From positions 38,439-102,438 of the forward strand of contig CAJUEC010000004.1 of the NCBI GenBank assembly GCA_910585155.1: 64,000 nucleotides of DNA, given 5' to 3'. Positions 48,838 through 57,741 of the stretch are shown here, piece by piece; positions within the stretch are counted from its first letter, which is position 1; the number at the start of each line of letters is the position of its first letter. A program made the position numbers and the translations under genes. Source of the DNA: an uncultured Oscillospiraceae bacterium. Its GTDB lineage: Bacteria > Bacillota > Clostridia > Oscillospirales > Oscillospiraceae. The notes under the pieces are model-generated. The model had not been told where the DNA came from, searched no databases, and was given only the letters and a program-made list of their open reading frames with translations.

Positions 48838-50599
48838 ACCGCCGCAGCTCCCCCATAATCCGGGTGATGAGGGCCACCCGGCGGAAGGGGGTCATGAGAT
48901 ACCAGCCGTCGGTGCACCCCTCCATGTCCCGGGCGGCTTGGACGGACAGCTCCGCCGCCAGCTCCTCCGCCTCCTCCCGGCTCAGCCCCTCATAGCGCCT
49001 GACCACGTCCTCCGGCACGGACACCCCCGCCACCTCGTTGTTGAGGAACAGGGCGTTGCGGTGGCTGACGATGGGGAACACGCCCCCCAGAATGTAGCCC
49101 CGCAGCTTCTCCCGGGCCAGCCGCAGGTTGTCCAGCGCCCGGGGGGAGTGGACCGGCTGGGTGAGGAAGCCCGCCGCCCCGGCCTCCTCCTTCTCCCGGG
49201 CCAGCTCCAGCTGTCTGGCGAAGTTGGGGGCGTTCACGTTCAGCGCCCCGAAGATCTGAAAGGGGGTGGACAGCCCGTGGCCGGCCAGCGCCCCCACGTA
49301 GCCCATCAGCTTCCGGGAGTTGAAGTTGAACACGCTCTTTACCTCGTCCCGGTCCTGGGTAGGGATGGGGTCGCCGGTGACCAGCAGCACATTGTGCACC
49401 CCCTCCATGGACAGCCCCAGCAGCAGCGCCTTGGCGGCGTTCAGGTTCCGGTCCCGGCAGGTCATGTGGGGCAGGGGGTCCACCCCGGTCTCCCGGCGGA
49501 TCTTGCAGGAGAGCAGGCAGCTGTCCGCCCGGGGCCGGCCCACCGGGCAGTCCGCCACGGTGACCGCGTCCGCCCCCGCGTCCCGCAGGGCCCGCACCCC
49601 CTCCATGAAGGCCTCCGCCTGGTCGTCGGCGGGAGGGTCCAGCTCCACGGCGATCACCCGCCGGCCCGCCTCCAGCTTCTCCCGCAGGCGGTTGCGCCCG
49701 GGGACGGGCTCCCGCCGGGGCCGGGGCTGGGCGGGCAGCAGGGCGGGCGATTCCCTCGAGGCCCCCTCCAGCGCCTGGGCCGCCCGGGCGATGTGCTCCG
49801 GCGTGGTGCCGCAGCAGCCCCCCACCAGGGCCGCGCCCCACCGGGCGATGTCCACCAGCCGGGCGGCGAAGTAGTCCGGCCCGCCCCGGTAGGCCACCCG
49901 CCGGCCCAGCACCGTGGGGTAGCCGGCGTTGGGCATGACGGACAGGGGCTTTCCCCCCAGGGCGGACAGGTCCAGCCCCTGGACCAGCTCCAGCAGGTGG
50001 CGGGGGCCGGACACGCAGTTGAAGCCCACCCCATCCACCTCATCCAATGCCGCCGCCCGGGCCAGCAGGGCCCGCCCGGACACCCCCTCCCGGGTGACGC
50101 CGGTGGGATCCACGGCAAAGGAGGCCAGCAGGAACGCCTCCGGGCAGCGCGCCTTCAAATACCGGGCCAGCTCCGGGAGCCCCTCGTCGCCGGGCAGGGT
50201 CTCCAGGATGAAGTGGGTGAGCCCCTGGGCCAGAAAGACCTCCGCCTGGCAACGGTAGTGCTCGCCGGGGGGCAGCGGCCCCTCCTGGGGGGCGGGACCC
50301 AGGTCGGCGAACACATGGACGCCGAAGGGCTCCGCCGCCGCCAAGGCGATGGAGCACCCCGCCTCGATGATCCGCCGGGCCCGCTCCCAGTCCCCGCCCA
50401 CGTCGAAGGTGTTGGTGCGGATGGCCCGGGCCCCCGCCTCCAGATAGGCCCGATGGATGGCGGCGATCTCCTCCGGCGCGTCCAGGTTGGCCTGCTCGCA
50501 CCGCTCCGCTCCCCCGCCGGGCCGGGCAGCGTAGTAGGTGCCCATGGCCCCGTCAAACAGCAGGGGCCTCCCCCCTGCCAAATCCTCCCGAATCCTCAT
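48836..50599 (-). CDS. Bifunctional homocysteine S-methyltransferase / 5,10-methylene-THF reductase
   Basis: 587 residues, of the YitJ type. Residues 1 to about 290 are a homocysteine methyltransferase barrel: LFDGAMGTYY, VGFNCVSGP and the zinc cysteines in VGGCCGTTPEHI. Residues about 300-587 are a MetF-like reductase (AVELDPPA, PHMTCRDRN, NVLLVTGDPIP, GAALNVN-type segment, FLTQPV). It would make 5-methyl-THF for the adjacent B12-dependent methionine synthase. Its start overlaps the metH stop by four bases. Confidence 0.88.
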   Translation of the reverse strand: MRIREDLAGGRPLLFDGAMGTYYAARPGGGAERCEQANLDAPEEIAAIHRAYLEAGARAIRTNTFDVGGDWERARRIIEAGCSIALAAAEPFGVHVFADLGPAPQEGPLPPGEHYRCQAEVFLAQGLTHFILETLPGDEGLPELARYLKARCPEAFLLASFAVDPTGVTREGVSGRALLARAAALDEVDGVGFNCVSGPRHLLELVQGLDLSALGGKPLSVMPNAGYPTVLGRRVAYRGGPDYFAARLVDIARWGAALVGGCCGTTPEHIARAAQALEGASRESPALLPAQPRPRREPVPGRNRLREKLEAGRRVIAVELDPPADDQAEAFMEGVRALRDAGADAVTVADCPVGRPRADSCLLSCKIRRETGVDPLPHMTCRDRNLNAAKALLLGLSMEGVHNVLLVTGDPIPTQDRDEVKSVFNFNSRKLMGYVGALAGHGLSTPFQIFGALNVNAPNFARQLELAREKEEAGAAGFLTQPVHSPRALDNLRLAREKLRGYILGGVFPIVSHRNALFLNNEVAGVSVPEDVVRRYEGLSREEAEELAAELSVQAARDMEGCTDGWYLMTPFRRVALITRIMGELRR

Positions 50600-52956
50600 G
50601 CTCCAAACACCTTTCTGGCGATCTCCACCGACTGGCGGGCGTCCCGGGCGTAGTGGTCCGCCCCGATCCGGGCGGCGTACTCCGGGGTGACCACCGCGCC
50701 CCCCACCCAGACCACCGGGGGCTGGGGCAGGGCGCGCAGCAGCCGGACGGTCTCCTCCATGGCGGGCAGGGTGGTGGTCATCAGGGCGGACAGCCCCACC
50801 AGCCGGATGCTTTGCTCCCGCACGGCCTCCAGAACGGCCTCCGGCGGCACGTCCCGGCCCAGGTCCACCGCCTCATAGCCGTAGTTTTCCATCACCGTGC
50901 GCACGATGTTCTTTCCGATGTCGTGGATGTCCCCTTTCACGGTGGCGATGAGGATCCGGCCCTTTTTTACCGGGGTCCCTCCCTTTTCCGCCACAGAGGC
51001 CTTCACCGCCTCAAACACCGCCTGGGCCGCCTGGGCGGCGGAGAGCAGCTGGGGCAGGAAGGCCCGGCCCGCCTCGTAGTCCGCGCCCACCTTGTCCAGG
51101 GCGGGGATGAGCCGGTGCTCCACCAGGGACAGCTCATCCTGGGTCCTCAGGGCCTCCCGGGCCAGGCGGCCCGCGTCCCCCTCCAGCCCCCGGGCCACCG
51201 CCTCCTCCAGGGTGAGCGCCCCCGCCGGGGCGGGTACAGCCTGGGCCGGGGCGTCCGCGAACCGGGCGATATAGGCCCGGCTGCCCGCGTCCTCCCCGGA
51301 CAGAACCTTGAAGGCCGCCACCGCGTCCATCATCTCCCGCTGGTTGGGGTTGAGTATGGGCAGGGTGAGCCCCGCCCCCAGGGCCTGGGTGAGAAAGCTG
51401 CGGGTGACGGCGGCGCGGTTGGGCAGGCCGAAGGAGATGTTGGACACCCCCAGAACCACCTGGAGCCCCAGCTCCTCCCGGACCATCCGCACGGCCTTCA
51501 GCGTTTCCAACCCCTGGTCCTGCTGGGCGGACACGGTGAGGGTGAGGCAGTCAATCCACACGTCCTCCGCCGGGATGCCGTGCTCCAGCGCCGCGTCCAG
51601 GATGCGCCTGGCGATGGCCACCCGGCCCTCCGCCGTGGGGGGAATGCCGTGCTCGTCCAGGCACAGGCCCACCACGCTGGCCCCGTATTTTTTCACAATG
51701 GGAAGGATGCGCTCCAGCACCGCCCGCTCTCCGTTCACCGAGTTCACCGCCGCCTTGCCGTTGTACACCCGCAGGGCGGCCTCCAGGGCGTCGGGGCTGG
51801 TGGAGTCCAACTGCAGCGGCAGGGCCACGGCGCTCTGGAGCTTTTTCACCACCCGGGGAAGCAGTGCGGCCTCATCCACCCCGGGATGGCCCACGTTCAC
51901 GTCCAGAATGTCCGCCCCGGCGTCCTCCTGCTGGACGGCCAGATCTAAGACATAGTCCAGGTCACCCTCCAAAAGGGCCTGCTGGAGCCGCTTCTTCCCC
52001 GTGGGGTTGACCCGCTCGCCGATCACCCGCACCCCGTCCAGGAAGCAGGGGGTCATGGCCGAGCACACAAACCCGGCGGAGCGGTAGGTCCGGGGGGCGG
52101 GCATTTTGTCCTTCAGCGCTGCCGCCAGGGCGCGGATGTAGTCCGGCGAGGTGCCGCAGCAGCCGCCGAAGATGGTCACCCCCGCCTCCAGGCAGGGGAG
52201 CAGGGCCTGGACAAAGTCCTCCGGCCCCATGCCGTATGCCCCGGTCTCCGGGTCGGGCAGGCCGGCGTTGGGCTTGGCGATGACGGGCAGGCGGGTGTTT
52301 TCGCACAGCTCCCGCAGCAGGGGCAGGAGCAGGTCTGGGCCCAGGGAGCAGTTCAGCCCGATGGCGTCCGCCCCCAGCCCCTCCAGCGTCCGGGCCATGG
52401 AGGGGATGGTGCAGCCGGTGAAGGTGCGGCCGCTCTGCTCAAAGGACATGGTGGCCAGCACCGGCAGGGAGGTGTTCTCCTTCACCGCCAAAAGGGCCGC
52501 TCTGGCCTCGTACAGGTCGGTCATGGTCTCGATGGACACCAGCTCCGCCCCGGCCCGCTCCCCCGCCACGGCCGCCTCCTTGAAATAGCCGTAGGCCCGC
52601 TCAAAGGACAGGGTGCCTAAGGGCTCCAGCAGCTCCCCCAGGGGCCCCAGGTCCAGGGACACCTTTACCCCCGTCCCGGCGGCGGCCTCCCTTGCCACCG
52701 CCACGGCGGCGGACACCACCTGGTCCACGCTGTACCCCGTCCCCGCCAGCTTCAGGGCGTTGGCCCCGAAGGTGTTGGCGCAGATGATCTGGCTGCCCGC
52801 GTCGATGTACTCTCGGTAGATGGCGCGCAGCAGCTCCGGGCTGGTGAAGTTGAGCAGCTCCGGCTTGCCCCCGGGAGGCAGGCCCCGCTGCTGCAATACG
52901 GTGCCCATGGCCCCGTCTAACATCACAAGTCCGTCATATAAAAAGTCAAGCTCCAC
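50596..52956 (-). CDS. metH: Cobalamin-dependent methionine synthase lacking the activation domain
   Basis: 786 residues. Domain order: homocysteine barrel (1 to about 295; LDGAMGTVLQQRG, IGLNCSLGP, FGGCCGTSPDYI), methyltetrahydrofolate barrel (about 310-570; RVNPTGKKRL, DILDVNVGHPGVDE), cobalamin cap and Rossmann B12 domain with VKGDIHDIGKN (axial His678). E. coli MetH has about 1230 residues; the C-terminal SAM-binding activation domain is missing here and is encoded by the upstream overlapping gene. It methylates homocysteine to methionine. Confidence 0.92.
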   Translation of the reverse strand: MELDFLYDGLVMLDGAMGTVLQQRGLPPGGKPELLNFTSPELLRAIYREYIDAGSQIICANTFGANALKLAGTGYSVDQVVSAAVAVAREAAAGTGVKVSLDLGPLGELLEPLGTLSFERAYGYFKEAAVAGERAGAELVSIETMTDLYEARAALLAVKENTSLPVLATMSFEQSGRTFTGCTIPSMARTLEGLGADAIGLNCSLGPDLLLPLLRELCENTRLPVIAKPNAGLPDPETGAYGMGPEDFVQALLPCLEAGVTIFGGCCGTSPDYIRALAAALKDKMPAPRTYRSAGFVCSAMTPCFLDGVRVIGERVNPTGKKRLQQALLEGDLDYVLDLAVQQEDAGADILDVNVGHPGVDEAALLPRVVKKLQSAVALPLQLDSTSPDALEAALRVYNGKAAVNSVNGERAVLERILPIVKKYGASVVGLCLDEHGIPPTAEGRVAIARRILDAALEHGIPAEDVWIDCLTLTVSAQQDQGLETLKAVRMVREELGLQVVLGVSNISFGLPNRAAVTRSFLTQALGAGLTLPILNPNQREMMDAVAAFKVLSGEDAGSRAYIARFADAPAQAVPAPAGALTLEEAVARGLEGDAGRLAREALRTQDELSLVEHRLIPALDKVGADYEAGRAFLPQLLSAAQAAQAVFEAVKASVAEKGGTPVKKGRILIATVKGDIHDIGKNIVRTVMENYGYEAVDLGRDVPPEAVLEAVREQSIRLVGLSALMTTTLPAMEETVRLLRALPQPPVVWVGGAVVTPEYAARIGADHYARDARQSVEIARKVFGA

Positions 52957-53605
52957 AGCTTTTCCCCTCCTTATGGTATTGGCAGGTCTCTCGCAGGGCG
53001 CAGTACCCGCAGCCCCGGACCCGGGCGGGCTGGGGCCGCTCCGACAGGCCGATGACGGCGGTCACCGACTTGGCGGGGTTCATCAGCACGCTGGGCGTCA
53101 CCTGCACCCCCAGCCGCCGGGGGGTGTCCAGGATGGCGCAGATGTCCCGCTGCAGGGCCAGGGGCAGGTCGCCGTAGCCGGGGCTGAACCGGTCGGTGAG
53201 ATGCAGCCCCGGAAAGCGGGCGGCGATCTCCTCCTCGGCGGCGCCGCACCCCGCCTCCACCCAGGCGGAGCCGCAGGCGTCCAGCAGGGCCGCCCGGGCC
53301 ATGCCCCGGGCCTGCTCCCCCCGGAGCATGGCCTCAAACCCCGCCCCCAGGGTGCACGCCAGCACAACAGCCTGGGCGCAGTCCCCCAGCATGGTCCGGG
53401 CCAGGCCGCCGGGCAGGGTGAGGCCGGCCCCCTCCAGCGCCTCTCCATCAAACGAATGTTTCACGTGAAACACCCGCCACACCCACCGAGGCGTCACTGA
53501 GCGGGTGAGCTTGTCCGCCGCCGCGGACAGCTCCCGCAGCAGGTCCGGGTCCGGCTCCCCCCGCACGCCCAGATAGCGCAGGGGCTCTCTCAGGTCCAGC
53601 TCCAC
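52946..53605 (-). CDS. Methionine synthase activation-domain protein (stand-alone)
   Basis: 219 residues. It resembles the Met_synt_B12 activation domain that reductively methylates cob(II)alamin in MetH: helices with ACTLGAGFE, FSPGYGDLPLALQ, and LTPSVLMNPAKSVTAVIGL-type C-terminal core. The protein ends with a Cys cluster CGYCALRETC. It is encoded apart from MetH but overlaps it by 11 bases. AAAGGAGG lies eight bases before the GTG at 53605. A perfect parS site lies inside its coding sequence. Confidence 0.85.
   Translation of the reverse strand: MELDLREPLRYLGVRGEPDPDLLRELSAAADKLTRSVTPRWVWRVFHVKHSFDGEALEGAGLTLPGGLARTMLGDCAQAVVLACTLGAGFEAMLRGEQARGMARAALLDACGSAWVEAGCGAAEEEIAARFPGLHLTDRFSPGYGDLPLALQRDICAILDTPRRLGVQVTPSVLMNPAKSVTAVIGLSERPQPARVRGCGYCALRETCQYHKEGKSCGA
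53457..53472. other. parS centromere site inside a coding region (exact consensus)
   Basis: TGTTTCACGTGAAACA, identical to the copy at 19175-19190, within the methionine synthase activation gene, where it encodes part of FHVKHS. ParB/Spo0J sites inside genes are known in Firmicutes near the origin. Confidence 0.88.
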
Positions 53606-53834
53606 GGGCGTCCCCTCCTTTCGTGTCCTGGGCAAATCCGTTTCCGGCTGCCCCCGCACGCAGACTTTGCTCCACAGCGGCGCGCTGACTACATCATACC
53701 GCAAACCGGGGCGAAAATCCAGAGCTTCCTATCCCGTAAAAAATTTTTGCAAAAAAGGAAACCGCCGGCCTCCTCGCGGCGATTAACTAGTGTACAGGGC
53801 CGCAGGAGGCGGAGCAATGAGAAGGAGGTGACGG
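53606..53834. other. Intergenic region, mostly featureless
   Basis: About 230 bases between the divergent met operon and the next small genes. On the minus strand a TATGAT -10 box occurs at about 53694-53699, with only a poor -35. A T/A-rich stretch lies at about 53735-53757. I see no gene or clear repeat. Confidence 0.4.
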
Positions 53835-53897
53835 ATGCCGTGCCCGCGGACGCTGGAGCGGCCCGGGGTGCTCCGGGACGAGGGGGTGGAGCCCTGA
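53835..53897 (+). CDS. 20-codon leader frame with very strong ribosome site
   Basis: AAGGAGGTGA (53822-53831) sits just before an ATG that opens a 20-codon frame (MPCPRTLERPGVLRDEGVEP) ending in TGA. The next gene lies in the same frame 18 bases further. It may be a leader peptide, or the 5' part of a longer gene broken by a stop codon. Weak evidence beyond the ribosome site. Confidence 0.3.
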   Translation: MPCPRTLERPGVLRDEGVEP

Positions 53898-53915
53898 CGG
53901 CTGAACATCGCCACC

Positions 53916-54221
53916 ATGAACGGCAATTACGGAGAGTTTGTGGAGGACGGCGTGCTCTACCGCCTGTTGGAGTGCGACACCGTGGCCATCTTCGCCGACC
54001 GGGGACTGTACCTGGGGGTGTGCCAGGACTTTATCCCCGGCGCCGACACCTTCCTCATGGACCAGGAGACGGGAGAGATCGCCGCCAACCCAGACTATCC
54101 AGGGCTCAGCGTGGTGTTCGACCTGCCCCTGGACCCCGCCCTGGCCGACCCGGTCCGGGCGGAGGAGTATCTGGACGCCATCTGCAACCCGGAGTTCATC
54201 ACCCTCCCCTCCCTGCCCTGA
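53916..54221 (+). CDS. Small acidic protein of unknown function
   Basis: 101 residues, acidic, soluble, with no signal peptide. Contains a beta-rich start (GEFVEDGVLYRLLECDTVAIFADRGLYLGV). I do not recognise a family. There is no good ribosome site before the ATG at 53916, while a strong one stands before the upstream 20-codon frame. So this gene may be read by coupling or may be the intact part of a broken gene. A terminator follows. Confidence 0.5.
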   Translation: MNGNYGEFVEDGVLYRLLECDTVAIFADRGLYLGVCQDFIPGADTFLMDQETGEIAANPDYPGLSVVFDLPLDPALADPVRAEEYLDAICNPEFITLPSLP

Positions 54222-54228
54222 CGAGAAG

Positions 54229-54258
54229 GGCGGCCCCGCTTATGCGGGGCCGCCTGTT
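54229..54258 (+). terminator. Intrinsic terminator
   Basis: GGCGGCCCCGC (54229-54239) pairs with GCGGGGCCGCC (54244-54254), loop TTAT, followed by TGTTTT. Confidence 0.8.
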
Positions 54259-54283
54259 TTGCTGCTTGCAGCCCCTGTCCGGC

Positions 54284-54312
54284 TTGACTTCTCCCGTATA
54301 AATTGTTATAGT
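54284..54312 (+). promoter_or_regulatory. Promoter of the LytTR regulator gene
   Basis: TTGACT (54284-54289), 17-base spacer, TATAGT (54307-54312), 28 bases before the start codon. Confidence 0.7.
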
Positions 54313-54340
54313 GAATAAAAATGGGAGAGGGGGAACGAGC

Positions 54341-55051
54341 ATGATTGACATCGCCGTTGTGGAGGACAACCGGGAGCAGGCCGCCGCGCTGGAGGCCCAC
54401 ATCAAGACCTACGCCGCCCAGCACAAAATCCCCATCTCCGTCACCCTCTTCTACGACGCGGTCACCTTTCTGGACAAATACTCCCCCTTCCACATCGTCT
54501 ACATGGACATCATGATGCCCATGCTCAACGGCATGGACGCCGCCAAGGCCCTGCGGGAGAAGGACGGCAAGGTCATTCTGATCTTCGTCACCACCATGCG
54601 CCAATACGCCATCCAGGGCTATGAGGTGTCCGCCGCCGACTTCATCGTCAAGCCGGTGTCCTACCCGGAGTTCGCCCTGAAGTTCACCCGGGTGCTGGGC
54701 CGGCTAGACCGGACCGCCGCCCCCGACGTGTTCATCCGCTCCGAGTCCAGCTTCGTGCGCCTGTCCCCCGGGGACATCCGCTATGTGGAGGTGAAGGGGC
54801 ACCACTGCGTCTACCACACCGCCGACGGGGAATACCGCCAGTACCAGACCATGAAGAACGCCCAGACCCTCCTGGGGGAATACGGCTTTGTCCGCTGCAA
54901 CAACTTTCTGCTGGTCAACCTGGCCCATGTGGACCGGGTGGAGGGGCTGAACGTCTATGTGGACGGCGAGGCCCTTCAAGTCAGCCACCCCAGGCGCAGG
55001 GCCTTTCTGGAGGCCTTCACCAGCTTTATGGAGTCCCGCCGCTGCGATTGA
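54341..55051 (+). CDS. LytTR-family response regulator (orphan)
   Basis: 236 residues. Receiver domain 1-120 with the acidic pair in VVEDN, phospho-acceptor D56 in VYMDIMMP, T84-T85 in IFVTT and K104 in FIVKPVS. A LytTR DNA-binding domain follows (about 130-236: SFVRLSPGDIRYVEVKGHHCVYHTADG, FVRCNNFLLVNLAHVDRVEG). No histidine kinase is adjacent, so the partner is elsewhere. GAGAGGGGG precedes the ATG at 54341. Transcribed alone between two terminators. Confidence 0.88.
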   Translation: MIDIAVVEDNREQAAALEAHIKTYAAQHKIPISVTLFYDAVTFLDKYSPFHIVYMDIMMPMLNGMDAAKALREKDGKVILIFVTTMRQYAIQGYEVSAADFIVKPVSYPEFALKFTRVLGRLDRTAAPDVFIRSESSFVRLSPGDIRYVEVKGHHCVYHTADGEYRQYQTMKNAQTLLGEYGFVRCNNFLLVNLAHVDRVEGLNVYVDGEALQVSHPRRRAFLEAFTSFMESRRCD

Positions 55052-55063
55052 GCGGGAAAAAAG

Positions 55064-55090
55064 CCGGGGCCGCCCAGTGGGCGGCCCCGG
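55064..55090. terminator. Bidirectional terminator between LytTR and GH78 genes
   Basis: CCGGGGCCGCCC (55064-55075) and its complement (55079-55090) with loop AGT; a run of six A on the left supplies the T-run for the minus-strand gene. Confidence 0.8.
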
Positions 55091-55100
55091 TCTCCTTCTC

Positions 55101-57515
55101 TCATTGGATGGTGATGACATACTCCCCCGCGCCGGTCAGGGTCACCCGGTTCCCGTCCACCCGGCTGTCCCCGCCGGACACGGTGATCTCCCCGCCCATG
55201 GCCTCCGGGATGACCACTGTGCCCGGGGCGTCGATGGCGTTCACCGTGAGGGTCCGGCCCTCCGGGGTGGTGTCCAGCTCCACCGCCAGCTCCCCCTTGG
55301 GCGTCCAGACAACGCAGCGGAAGCGGTCCAGTGCGGCGCTGGGGACGATCTCATATTCCTCAAAGCCCGCCTGGACCGGGCGCACCCCCGCCGCGTACTT
55401 GGACAGGATGTACAGCGGCGCGGCGGTCCAGCCGTGGTTGACGGTGCCCGTGTCCCCGTCGAAGGTCTCCCACAGGGTGTCGTACCCGTCCTGGAGCATG
55501 GGCGCGTAGCGCTCCCGCATCCGCTGGAGGGCCAGGTCCGTCCGGCCCATGGCGCACAGCGCCTCCAGCACGTACTTCTCCAGGAAGGGGCTGGCCTCAT
55601 AGGTGCGCATGATCACGTCGGTGATGAGGGGGTAGTCCTCCTCCCCCGCCAGCCCGGACAGGGCCAGCAGGGCGTTGGCGCGGTCGTCCACGTACTTGCT
55701 GTCCGGGCTCCGAAAACCCTCCTCGGTGTACCAGGCGGCCCGCCAGTTCTCTCTCATCCCGTCCATCCGCTGGGTCAAAAACTCGGTCCCCTCGGTGATG
55801 CCCAGCGCCCCGGCCAGCTCCCGGGTCACGTTCAGCGCGTAGTAGTAGATGCCCGCCTGGAGCAGCCCGGTGTCAATCCGCTCCCCCCAGTCGTTCCAGG
55901 TCCAGGAGCCGTCCCGGTACACCGGCAGGCCGTCCTCCATCTCCACCAGCTGCAAATAGCGCAGGAAGGCCCTGCAATAGGCCTCCGCCGTCTCCCGGTC
56001 GCCGGAGTGGAGGTAGTAGTGGTAGACGCTGGACACGAAGATCAGGCTCTGGTTGGGGATCTCCTGGGGCTTCACGCTGGGGGCCCGGCTGGGGATGGCC
56101 CCGTCGGCGCGGGTCCAGGCCACGCAGGCCAGAATGGCCTTTCGGGTCAGGTCAAGCCCGCCCTGGTCGTAGCTGTACAGCGCCGCGTCAATCTGGTTGG
56201 AGGCGTCCCCCATGTAGGGGCCCCGCTCCCGCTCGGGGCAGTCCATGTAGGTGTCCCGCATACAGATGGCGATGGTGTTCAGCGACTCCTGCCAGAGCTG
56301 GTCCAGGCCGGGGTCCGAGGAGGTGAAGGAGCCCGCCCACTCCCCGTTGAACCCGCTGGCGCGGTAGCCAAGCCGGGTGAAGGTCACCCCCGCCTCCGCC
56401 TCGATGATGAGCCGGGAGCCGCTGCGCCAGGGCCAGTTCTCGTAGCGCTGGGCCCCCTCGGCGGTGATGTAGGTGTCCTTGAAATTGGCCAGCCCCTGCT
56501 TGTCCGTGTAGGTGTCGGTGTAGAAGGTGAGCGTTTTGCCCGCGGGGGCCTCCAGCTCAAAGCAGAGGGTGAACTGGATGTTCCCCGGCAGCTCCAGCTC
56601 CAGGGTGGTGTCCTGGGTCAGGGCCCGGCCCACATAGTCCCCGGAGTTGGCAAAATCGGTGACCTCGTCAAACTTCACCGGCTGGATCATGGCGGAGTAG
56701 AGGGCCCCGAAGGGCAGGTCTCCCGCCTTGGCCACGGGGGTGGCGCTCTCCCAGCCGCTGTCGTCGTAGTCCGGCGCGGTGAAGTCCCCCAGGTCCTCCC
56801 GGGCGTCGAAGTAGACGTTGCGCTCGGCCAGCATGGACGACTGGGTGTAGCCGGGGTAGTCCGCCCCGGCGGTGACCCGGTTTCTGTAGCCGGTGTGGCG
56901 GGCGGCCTTCCAGGAGCTGTCCGAGCAGACCATGGTCCCCCCGGCCTCCATCTGGAAGATGAGCCCCGCCTGGGTGTACTCGTCCCCCTCCTCGTCGGTG
57001 AGCACGGGGACGATGGAGCCGTCCCCCGAGCGGCCGTTGAAGGCCACCAGCAGGGCGATGGTGTTCTCCCCCTGCTTCAGGCCGGTGATCTCCACAGTGT
57101 CGTAGTAGCTGTCATAGGGGGTGGGCCCCCGCTTCAGCGAGCCGTCCAGCACCGTCAGCCGGCCGTTCACCCAGAGGACGTACTTGTCCGCGGCGGAGAT
57201 GTACGCGGTGGCGGAGGGCACGTCCTGGTCCAGGGTGAAGGTCTTCCGGAAGGCCGCGTAGCTGTCCTCCGAGCAGCCCTCGGTCCAGATCCAATGGGCA
57301 GTCCAGTCCTCTTTTTGATATCCCGCGATGGCGTCCAGGTACGGCAGGTCCGACCGGTCGGGCTGGCCGCGGTCCGGGACCGCGGCCTCCGCCGCGGCGG
57401 AGGCCACAGGGCTGGGCGCTCCGGGGATCTCTCCCCCGCACCCGGCCAGCAGCGACAGCACCGAGGCGGCGCACAGCAGCGACGCAGCACATTTTGAAAG
57501 CAGCTTTCCCTTCAT
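55101..57515 (-). CDS. GH78-like (alpha-L-rhamnosidase family) lipoprotein
   Basis: 804 residues. Lipoprotein signal with lipobox LLAGC near residue 25. Then come beta-sandwich domains (TAHWIWTEGCSEDSYAAFRKTF is the usual start of GH78 N-domains) and an alpha/alpha-barrel with DCPERERGPYMGDA, matching the DCPQRDER-W-GD segment of GH78 and related six-hairpin glycosidases. Late motifs are GDTGTVNHGW and a C-terminal beta domain. It likely trims rhamnose or similar sugars from glycans at the cell surface. The frame is open upstream; the start at 57515 is the first with a lipoprotein signal, though its ribosome site is poor. Confidence 0.8.
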   Translation of the reverse strand: MKGKLLSKCAASLLCAASVLSLLAGCGGEIPGAPSPVASAAAEAAVPDRGQPDRSDLPYLDAIAGYQKEDWTAHWIWTEGCSEDSYAAFRKTFTLDQDVPSATAYISAADKYVLWVNGRLTVLDGSLKRGPTPYDSYYDTVEITGLKQGENTIALLVAFNGRSGDGSIVPVLTDEEGDEYTQAGLIFQMEAGGTMVCSDSSWKAARHTGYRNRVTAGADYPGYTQSSMLAERNVYFDAREDLGDFTAPDYDDSGWESATPVAKAGDLPFGALYSAMIQPVKFDEVTDFANSGDYVGRALTQDTTLELELPGNIQFTLCFELEAPAGKTLTFYTDTYTDKQGLANFKDTYITAEGAQRYENWPWRSGSRLIIEAEAGVTFTRLGYRASGFNGEWAGSFTSSDPGLDQLWQESLNTIAICMRDTYMDCPERERGPYMGDASNQIDAALYSYDQGGLDLTRKAILACVAWTRADGAIPSRAPSVKPQEIPNQSLIFVSSVYHYYLHSGDRETAEAYCRAFLRYLQLVEMEDGLPVYRDGSWTWNDWGERIDTGLLQAGIYYYALNVTRELAGALGITEGTEFLTQRMDGMRENWRAAWYTEEGFRSPDSKYVDDRANALLALSGLAGEEDYPLITDVIMRTYEASPFLEKYVLEALCAMGRTDLALQRMRERYAPMLQDGYDTLWETFDGDTGTVNHGWTAAPLYILSKYAAGVRPVQAGFEEYEIVPSAALDRFRCVVWTPKGELAVELDTTPEGRTLTVNAIDAPGTVVIPEAMGGEITVSGGDSRVDGNRVTLTGAGEYVITIQ

Positions 57516-57660
57516 CTCTGTTTCCCCCTGTCTTGTGCGGGCCGCCGAAAGACGCCGGCATGCCCTGACCCCATTATACCCAGGGCGGAGGGAGGGGGAA
57601 GGGCCGCCGCGCAACCTTCCCGTTTTGCCGCACAACCTTAGTGGCGGACGGGCGCCGCGC

Positions 57661-57706
57661 AAAAAAAGCCGGGCCGTGGGGAGGTCCCCCACGGTCCGGC
57701 CTTTCG
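57661..57706 (-). terminator. Terminator of the 57742-58377 gene
   Basis: GCCGGGCCGTGGGG and CCCCACGGTCCGGC form a long imperfect stem, with seven A on the left giving a T-run on the minus strand. Confidence 0.7.
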
Positions 57707-57741
57707 AAACAGTCCTGCGGAATCCGGCGCCCCGCCGGGGC

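Noticed and set aside
53640..53720. A fifth copy of the leader element upstream of the met operon (shared CCGGGGCGAAAATC)
   Set aside because: Only 14 bases match copy B; the apical core and paired stems are missing.
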